Assembly (NCBI GenBank): GCA_009693435.1
Contig: SHXF01000056.1
Coordinates: 1-27,768, forward strand
Reading direction: 5' to 3'
DNA length: 27,768 bases
Source of the DNA: Betaproteobacteria bacterium
Lineage (GTDB): Bacteria; Pseudomonadota; Gammaproteobacteria; Burkholderiales; SG8-39
Within the stretch, counting starts at the first letter, position 1; every line of letters begins with the position of its first letter. The notes below the pieces were generated by a model. It saw only the letters and a program-made list of their open reading frames with translations. It searched no databases and was not told the DNA's origin. The translations under genes and the position numbers were made by a program. Below are positions 22,898-27,768 of the stretch, one piece after another.

Positions 22898-23878
22898 ATG
22901 CACCGATTCCCCCGTTTTTTTGCGGAACTCGCAACCCTGTCTATTGCGCTGTCGATCGCCTCGAGCGCTTTCGGCCAGGCCTGGCCGACGCGCGCCGTGC
23001 GCATGGTTGTGCCCTATGGGCCGGGCGGGCCCACCGACGTCGTCGCGCGGGTGCTGGCGCAGAAGATGTCGGACTCCATGGGGCAGCCGGTGGTCGTGGA
23101 GAACCGCCTGGGCGCAGGGGGCATAGTCGGAACCGAGTCGGTGGCGCGCTCGACGCCGGACGGTTACACGGTGATGTTCTCCGCCTCGGGCGCCATGGTG
23201 ATCACGCCCCACCTCAACAGCAAGCTGCCCTACGATCCGTTCCGCGACTTCATCCCGATATCGCTCGGCGCCACCGCGCCGATGATCCTGATCGTCGGGC
23301 CGAATTCGACGGCGCGCTCGGTGCAGGATCTGATCGCGCAGGCGAAAGCACAGCCGGGCAAGCTCAACTATTCGACGGCAGGCATCGGCACGCCGCCCCA
23401 TCTTGGCGTGGAGCTGTTGAAAAGCATAACGGGCATAGACGTCGTCCACGTGCCCTATAAGGGCGGTCCCCAGGCCGATACCGCCGCGATGACCGGCGAA
23501 GTCGCATTCATGTTCACCCAGCCGGTGATAGTCAACCTGGCGCGTGCCGGCAAGGCACGCATGCTGGGCATCTCCAGCACCAAACGCTCGGCGCTCGCGC
23601 CCGACGTGCCGACACTGGCTGAGTCCGGCGTGCCCGGGTTTGAGGTCATCGCCTGGTACGGCCTGCTTGCTCCGACGAAGACATCCGATGAGGTCGTCCT
23701 GCGCATCAACAGCGAGATGCAAAAGGCGCTGGCGCTGAAAGACGTGGCCGAACGGCTGCAGTCGCTCGGCTTCGAGCCGCCCGCGCCGCACAGTGCCGCG
23801 GAATTCCTTGCATTCATGAAGCGCGATAGCAGCAAGTGGCAGAAAGTCATCAAGGACGCCGGGATCAGAAGCGAGTGA
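22898..23878 (+). CDS. Bug/TctC-family substrate-binding protein
   Basis: A 326-residue periplasmic receptor. The signal peptide ends in SSAFGQA near residue 27. Then follow WPTRAVRMVVPYGPGGPTDV, GQPVVVENRLGAGGIVG, TPDGYTVMF and VVHVPYKGGPQADT, all standard. It ends in KWQKVIKDAGIRSE. ATG 22898 has CAGGAG seven bases upstream. It lies between the bicupin and the racemase-like gene in the plus-strand operon, so its ligand may be the substrate of that pathway; this is positional inference. Confidence 0.94.
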   Translation: MHRFPRFFAELATLSIALSIASSAFGQAWPTRAVRMVVPYGPGGPTDVVARVLAQKMSDSMGQPVVVENRLGAGGIVGTESVARSTPDGYTVMFSASGAMVITPHLNSKLPYDPFRDFIPISLGATAPMILIVGPNSTARSVQDLIAQAKAQPGKLNYSTAGIGTPPHLGVELLKSITGIDVVHVPYKGGPQADTAAMTGEVAFMFTQPVIVNLARAGKARMLGISSTKRSALAPDVPTLAESGVPGFEVIAWYGLLAPTKTSDEVVLRINSEMQKALALKDVAERLQSLGFEPPAPHSAAEFLAFMKRDSSKWQKVIKDAGIRSE

Positions 23879-23939
23879 TGGCTGCTGCCGGCACAATTGA
23901 ACCAGCCCCGCAAAGGCGATCCGCCAAGGGAGGCGTGCC

Positions 23940-25091
23940 ATGAGTGGTCCGCTGTCCGGTCTGAAGGTGATCGAATTTGCCGGCATCGGGCCGGGGCCGT
24001 TTTGCGGGATGCTGCTGGCCGACATGGGCGCCGACGTGCTGCGCCTCGATCGCGTCAAAGCAACTGAACTCGGCATCGGCATCGACCCGCGCTACGACGT
24101 GCTCGGGCGCGGCAAGCGCTCCATCGGCCTCGACCTGAAACAGCCTGCGCATGTTGCCCTGGCGCTGGAACTGGTGGCGACCGCCGATGCCCTGATCGAG
24201 GGCTTTCGCCCCGGGGTGATGGAGCGCCTCGGGTTGGGCCCCGAGGTATGCCTGGCGAAGAATCCCAAACTCGTATTCGGCAGGATGACCGGCTGGGGCC
24301 AGGACGGCCCACTCGCCCCGCGCGCCGGTCACGACATCAACTACATCGCCCTCACCGGCGCGCTGCATGCCATCGGCCGCGCAGGCCAGGCTCCCGTACC
24401 GCCGCTTGCGCTGCTCGGGGACTTCGGCGGCGGGGCTATGTTCCTTGCCTTCGGCCTGGTGAGCGCGTTGCTCGAAGCGCAGCGCTCCGGCCGCGGCCAG
24501 GTGGTCGATGCCGCGATCGCCGACGGCGTGGCACTGCTGATGGCGCCGTTCTACGCGCGTCACGCCGCCGGCCTGTGGAACGACGAGCGCGGCGCCAATG
24601 TGCTGGACGGGGGCGCACCCTGGTACGACTCCTATGAAACCGCGGACGGCGCTTACGTCAGCATCGGCGCCATCGAAAGCCGCTTCTACGCTGAATTGTT
24701 GCGCCGGCTCGGGCTCGATCAGAAAACGCTGCCGGAGCAGCACGATCGCAGCAACTGGCCGAAGCTGAGGGAAATTTTCGCCGCGCGCTTCAGGGAGCAG
24801 ACCCGCGAAGCCTGGTGCCGTGCATTCGAGGGCAGCGACGCCTGCTTCGCACCGGTGCAGTCCATCGCCGACGCGCCCTCGCACCCGCACTTCGCCGCGC
24901 GCGGCACCTTCAGCGCGCCCCGCGGCTATCCCGAGCCCGCACCCGGCCCGAGACTGTCGCGCACCCCGGGCGAAGTCACCCGTGCACCTCCCCGCACCGG
25001 CGAGGGCGGTGCGGCGGCGCTGGCGGACTGGGGCCTGGACACAACCCGCATAGCGGCAGTCAAGGCAAGTGGCGCCGTGTGCGACGCGTGA
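23940..25091 (+). CDS. CaiB/BaiF CoA-transferase family protein, alpha-methylacyl-CoA racemase-like
   Basis: A 383-residue family III CoA-transferase-fold protein. [19 protein letters not shown] near residue 15 is the CoA-binding region. [13 protein letters not shown] (H131) and LLGDFGGG (D161) match the catalytic His and Asp of alpha-methylacyl-CoA racemases rather than the single Asp of true transferases. It could epimerise a 2-methylacyl-CoA, which the adjacent acyl-CoA dehydrogenase would then oxidise. ATG 23940 has GGGAGG seven bases upstream. After the stop the DNA turns into short repeats (25110-25163). It is flanked by a Bug gene and the dehydrogenase in one operon. Confidence 0.87.
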   Translation: MSGPLSGLKVIEFAGIGPGPFCGMLLADMGADVLRLDRVKATELGIGIDPRYDVLGRGKRSIGLDLKQPAHVALALELVATADALIEGFRPGVMERLGLGPEVCLAKNPKLVFGRMTGWGQDGPLAPRAGHDINYIALTGALHAIGRAGQAPVPPLALLGDFGGGAMFLAFGLVSALLEAQRSGRGQVVDAAIADGVALLMAPFYARHAAGLWNDERGANVLDGGAPWYDSYETADGAYVSIGAIESRFYAELLRRLGLDQKTLPEQHDRSNWPKLREIFAARFREQTREAWCRAFEGSDACFAPVQSIADAPSHPHFAARGTFSAPRGYPEPAPGPRLSRTPGEVTRAPPRTGEGGAAALADWGLDTTRIAAVKASGAVCDA

Positions 25092-25109
25092 GCGACGCAA
25101 GTAGGTTTT

Positions 25110-25163
25110 GGTGTGCAAAGGGTGTGCAAAGGGTGTGCATAGAATTCGGTGTGCAAAGAATTC
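25110..25163. repeat. Compound 11/16-bp tandem repeat before the acyl-CoA dehydrogenase
   Basis: GGTGTGCAAAG occurs at 25110-25120 and 25121-25131, followed by GGTGTGCATAGAATTC (25132-25147) and GGTGTGCAAAGAATTC (25148-25163). The core is the same in all four; the last two have a longer unit. An imperfect 11-bp pair, GTGTGCGACGC and GTGAGCGACGC (25077-25098), lies just before it across the racemase-like gene's stop. The array ends 18 bases before the dehydrogenase ATG. Confidence 0.92.
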
Positions 25164-25181
25164 CAAACTGGAGCAAGCAGC

Positions 25182-26339
25182 ATGAGCGACCATGAATTGT
25201 CCGAAGAACAACGGCTGATACGCGCGTCGGTGCGCGCCATCGCCGAAAAGCATTTCAAGCCGAAGGCCGCGGAAGTGGACCGCACGCGCCGCCCGCCGGT
25301 GGAGCACATCAAGATTTTGGCCGACGCCGGCTTCGTCGGTGTGTTCATACCCGAGGAATACGGCGGACCGGGACTGAATCTGCTCGAGATCGTGATCGTG
25401 GTCGAGGAAGTGTCGCGCTGCTGCGCCAACACTGCCATCCTGGTGGGCTGCACCGACGGCGCGACGCCGCGCGCCCTGCTGCACCTGGGCACAGCCGAGC
25501 AGAAGAAAAAATATCTGCCGCGCATCGCAAAGGGCGAATTGCTATGCGCGTGGGGCATGTCGGAGGCGAACGCCGGATCCGACATCGGCAACATCCAGAC
25601 CAAGGCGGTCAAGGACGGCGACCAATACGTCATCAACGGCGCGAAGCTCTGGTGCTCCGGCGCGCAGGCCTCGGACATGTTCCTGGTGCTGGTGCGGCTC
25701 GATCCCGCGCCGGGCCTGCGCGGCATAGGCGCAATACTGGTCGAGCGCGGGACGCCGGGCTTCTCTGTTGGAAAGCATCTTGATCTCATCGGCTTTCGCG
25801 GCACCGGCATGGCCGAGCTGGTGTTCGAGGACTGCAGGGTGCCCGCGGAGAACCTGATACTGCCGGCGGGGCAGATGGGCAGGCTGCTACAGGTATTCAA
25901 CGCCGATCGCATCGCCACCAATCCGCCGATCTGCCTGGGGGTCGCGCAGGCGGCCTTCGAGGCAGCGGTCGCGTATTCAAAGGAGCGCGTGCAATTCGGC
26001 AAACCGATCGCCGCGCAGCAGGGCGTGCAGTGGAAGCTGGCCGACATGGCCATCGAACTGGAGGCGGCGCGCGCGCTGCTCTACCGCGCCGCAGCGCGCG
26101 TCGACGCCGGCAAGAGTTCCGCGATCGACGCCTCCATCACCAAAGTCTACGTCAACGAGATGTCGCGCCGCGTGACCGACACCGCCATGCAGTTGCATGG
26201 CGCGTTCGGCCTGTCCGAAGAATTCCCCATGGAGCGCATGTTCCGCGACGTGCGCGGCATGTCGGTCGGCTACGGCACCACTGAAATTCACCGCAGCCTC
26301 ATTGCCAAGGAGATTCTCGATGGCCGCTATTCCGCCTGA
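25182..26339 (+). CDS. Acyl-CoA dehydrogenase family protein
   Basis: A 385-residue flavoprotein. The N-terminal helical domain has GVFIPEEYGGPGL near residue 60. FAD-binding strands include WGMSEANAGSDIG near 125. The C-terminal helices have RVQFGKPIAAQQGVQWKLADM and QLHGAFGLSEEFPMERMFRD. The last conserved motif reads GYGTTEIHR (363-371); the Glu of the common YEGT motif is Tyr here, so the base must come from elsewhere, as in isovaleryl-CoA-type members, or the reaction differs. ATG 25182 has GGAG upstream; the frame from 25149 starts inside the repeat array. Its end overlaps the next gene by 20 bases. The electron acceptor would be ETF, not encoded here. Substrate is probably a branched or aromatic-derived acyl-CoA. 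Confidence 0.92.
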   Translation: MSDHELSEEQRLIRASVRAIAEKHFKPKAAEVDRTRRPPVEHIKILADAGFVGVFIPEEYGGPGLNLLEIVIVVEEVSRCCANTAILVGCTDGATPRALLHLGTAEQKKKYLPRIAKGELLCAWGMSEANAGSDIGNIQTKAVKDGDQYVINGAKLWCSGAQASDMFLVLVRLDPAPGLRGIGAILVERGTPGFSVGKHLDLIGFRGTGMAELVFEDCRVPAENLILPAGQMGRLLQVFNADRIATNPPICLGVAQAAFEAAVAYSKERVQFGKPIAAQQGVQWKLADMAIELEAARALLYRAAARVDAGKSSAIDASITKVYVNEMSRRVTDTAMQLHGAFGLSEEFPMERMFRDVRGMSVGYGTTEIHRSLIAKEILDGRYSA

Positions 26340-27030
26340 ACCGGGAACACCACTGCTTACCACCGTGCAAATAACCACCGGCGACGGCAGCTTCGATGCG
26401 GCAGTGGCGACACCGGCCAATCCGAACGGCCACGCCGTCGTCGTGCTGCAGGAAATCTTCGGCGTGACGCGCAAGATCCGCGGCTACTGCGAGATGTTCG
26501 CGCGCGAAGGCTACACCGCCATTGCACCGGACCTGTTCTGGCGCCTGGAGCGCAACCTGCAGTTGTCCTATGACGAGGCGGACATCAAGCGCGCCATGGA
26601 CCTGCTCGCGCGCTTCGACGAGGCGCGCGGCCAGGACGACGTGAAGGCCGCGATCGACCATTTGCGCAAGCAGGGATTCCGAAAGGTGGCCGTTGTCGGC
26701 TTTTGCCTCGGCGGCAAGCTCGCCACCATGGCTACGGCCCGGGGCGACGCGGATGCCGCCGTGGGCTTCTACGGCGTAGGGCTGGAGCACGAACAGGATG
26801 CGCTGCGTACGATGGGCAAACCCCTGCAGCTGCACTTCGGCGGGAAGGACGAACACATCCCGCAGGAGGTCGTGACAACCGTGTCAGCGGCCCTTTCTGA
26901 CGTACCCAACGCCGAAGTACACAGCTATGCGGACGGCGGCCATGCATTCTTCCGCCCGGACCTGAAGGGGACGGCCTCGCCTGTCGCCTGGGACCGAACC
27001 CGTGCCTTCCTCGAGCGGCACCTTTCATGA
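26320..27030 (+). CDS. Dienelactone hydrolase family protein (second copy)
   Basis: A 236-residue alpha/beta hydrolase. Catalytic residues are C129 in VVGFCLGG, D177 in GGKDEHIP, H208 in YADGGHAFF and the conserved E45 in VVLQEIFG. It resembles the gene at 14416 in layout but is clearly diverged. ATG 26320 has AAGGAG eight bases upstream and lies inside the end of the acyl-CoA dehydrogenase gene; its stop overlaps the next Bug start as ATGA. Such tight packing indicates translational coupling across three genes. The substrate may be a lactone or ester of the same pathway. Confidence 0.9.
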   Translation: MAAIPPEPGTPLLTTVQITTGDGSFDAAVATPANPNGHAVVVLQEIFGVTRKIRGYCEMFAREGYTAIAPDLFWRLERNLQLSYDEADIKRAMDLLARFDEARGQDDVKAAIDHLRKQGFRKVAVVGFCLGGKLATMATARGDADAAVGFYGVGLEHEQDALRTMGKPLQLHFGGKDEHIPQEVVTTVSAALSDVPNAEVHSYADGGHAFFRPDLKGTASPVAWDRTRAFLERHLS

Positions 27031-27626
27031 CTACGCAAAGCGTTCGCGTGCTGAATATTGTTTGCGCCGCGCTGCTGGGCACGAGCGTGATGCTGGCTGG
27101 CAGCGCAGCACAATCGCAGGCCTATCCGTCCCGGCCGATTCGTCTGATCATGCCTTACCCGCCCGGAGGCGGCGGCGACCTGGTGATACGGCCGCTGATC
27201 GACAAGCTCACGCCGGCGCTCGGCCAGACCATAGTGGTCGACTACAAACCCGGCGCGAACACCATCATCGGCACCGACTTGCTCGCCAAGGCCGCGCCGG
27301 ATGGCTACACCATCGGCTTCATCACCGACTCGCATTCGATCAATCCGGTATTCCGCAAGCAGATGCCCTACGACTCGCTCGCGGATTTCGCGCCGGTCAC
27401 GCAACTGGTGGGCGTGCCGCTGGTGCTGGTGACGCATCCGTCGGTGCCGGCGAAGACGCTGCCCGAACTGGTGGCCCACGCCAAGGCGAATCCGGGCAAG
27501 CTCGCCTACGCCTCGCTCGGATTCGGCGGACCGCACTACATCGCCATGGAATGGCTGAAGCTGCTTACCGGTATCGACCTGCTGCACATCCCCTATCAGG
27601 GCTCCGCCCCCGCCTTGGCCGCCTCA
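27027..27626 (+). pseudogene. Bug/TctC-family substrate-binding protein, interrupted by a mobile element
   Basis: About 200 residues of a Bug protein remain. A signal peptide ends in AAQSQA near residue 31. Then come YPSRPIRLIMPYPPGGGGDL, GQTIVVDYKPGANTIIG, APDGYTIGF and LLHIPYQGSAPALA. Right after GSAPALA the sequence becomes AT-rich and loses family similarity, and the frame stops at 27692. Intact members continue for about 120 more residues, so the C-terminal domain is gone. The start overlaps the preceding dienelactone hydrolase stop (ATGA). The breakpoint is near 27620-27627. Confidence 0.88.
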
Positions 27627-27768
27627 GAGCCTGTGAAAAATTATAAAAATATCCGTACTACCTGGTCCACGGTTAGAGCGCTGGTACGTTAAGAGAGCTA
27701 TGACAACGCGAGATGGAATCGAGATGACAAGCGAAAGCGGAGAATTGTTCGAGGGGACTCTGGTGCAG
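27627..27768 (+). mobile_element. Left end of an unidentified insertion element
   Basis: From GAGCCTGTGAAAAATT at 27627 the composition shifts to AT-rich for about 40 bases, and the Bug gene is broken. A new reading frame with its own ribosome site starts at 27700. This arrangement, terminal sequence then a short leader then an ORF, is what an IS end looks like. The family (IS256-like is one guess from the terminal bases) cannot be settled because only 142 bases are present. It is not the IS3 element of the left edge, as the ends do not match. Confidence 0.6.
27700..27768 (+). CDS. 5' end of a probable transposase gene (partial)
   Basis: ATG 27700 is preceded by AAGAGAG two bases upstream and opens a frame that runs to the window edge: 23 codons, beginning MTTRDGIEMTSESGELFEG. 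A second in-frame ATG lies at 27724. The peptide is too short to place in a family. Its position just inside a sequence that interrupts a Bug gene makes a transposase or other element-encoded protein the best guess. Confidence 0.4.
   Translation, partial: MTTRDGIEMTSESGELFEGTLVQ

Noticed and set aside
1..27768. tRNA, rRNA or riboswitch genes
   Set aside because: No cloverleaf, rRNA-like block or known aptamer consensus was noticed on reading either strand; a covariance-model search would be needed to exclude them fully.

Overview
This is high-GC DNA from a bacterium that is probably a betaproteobacterium of the order Burkholderiales (Alcaligenaceae/Comamonadaceae-like). The inference rests on codon use, dense operons with good Shine-Dalgarno sites, and above all on many periplasmic Bug-type (TctC) solute-binding proteins, a family strongly expanded in Bordetella, Achromobacter, Cupriavidus and relatives. 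The window is a catabolic gene cluster for aromatic acids, cut at both ends by insertion elements. The left edge is the tail of an IS3-family transposase, which truncates a 2-oxoacid dehydrogenase E1-alpha gene. The right edge is the start of another, unidentified element, which truncates a Bug gene.

Layout. (1) 1-2566, minus strand: truncated E1-alpha, Bug protein, SMP-30/gluconolactonase-like protein. (2) 2717-3703, plus: a lone Bug gene. (3) 3779-14067, minus, read from 14067 downwards as one probable operon: class II aldolase, Rieske oxygenase alpha and beta subunits, a decayed Bug remnant, D-2-hydroxyacid dehydrogenase, creatinase-like M24 protein, Bug, a second Rieske alpha, LigB- and LigA-type extradiol dioxygenase subunits, Bug. 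(4) 14416-15925, plus: dienelactone hydrolase and a second class II aldolase. (5) 15964-19077, minus: a 1037-residue SF1 (UvrD-like) helicase with ankyrin repeats, which has no obvious metabolic role. (6) 19380 to the right edge, plus, one tight operon: VOC protein, FAH-family hydrolase, NTF2-like subunit, gentisate-dioxygenase-like bicupin, Bug, alpha-methylacyl-CoA racemase-like CoA transferase, acyl-CoA dehydrogenase, second dienelactone hydrolase, interrupted Bug.

Together these suggest uptake of aromatic or organic acids (Bug proteins), ring hydroxylation (Rieske oxygenases), ring opening by two separate routes (LigAB extradiol and gentisate-type bicupin), hydrolysis or aldol cleavage of the products (FAH, dienelactone hydrolases, class II aldolases) and a CoA-thioester branch (racemase/CoA transferase plus acyl-CoA dehydrogenase). 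No Rieske reductase or ferredoxin, no CoA ligase, no TctA/TctB membrane subunits and no transcription regulator are encoded in the window. Substrates cannot be named from sequence alone.

The most unusual signal is a set of nine unrelated short tandem-repeat arrays (units mostly 11-13 bp, also 16, 20 and 21 bp). Eight lie at gene edges, several spanning a stop codon or start codon; the ninth forms the loop of a perfect 16-bp inverted repeat in the largest intergenic gap. This looks like a local or genome-wide process that duplicates short segments at gene boundaries. One array site also holds the scar of a deleted Bug gene.
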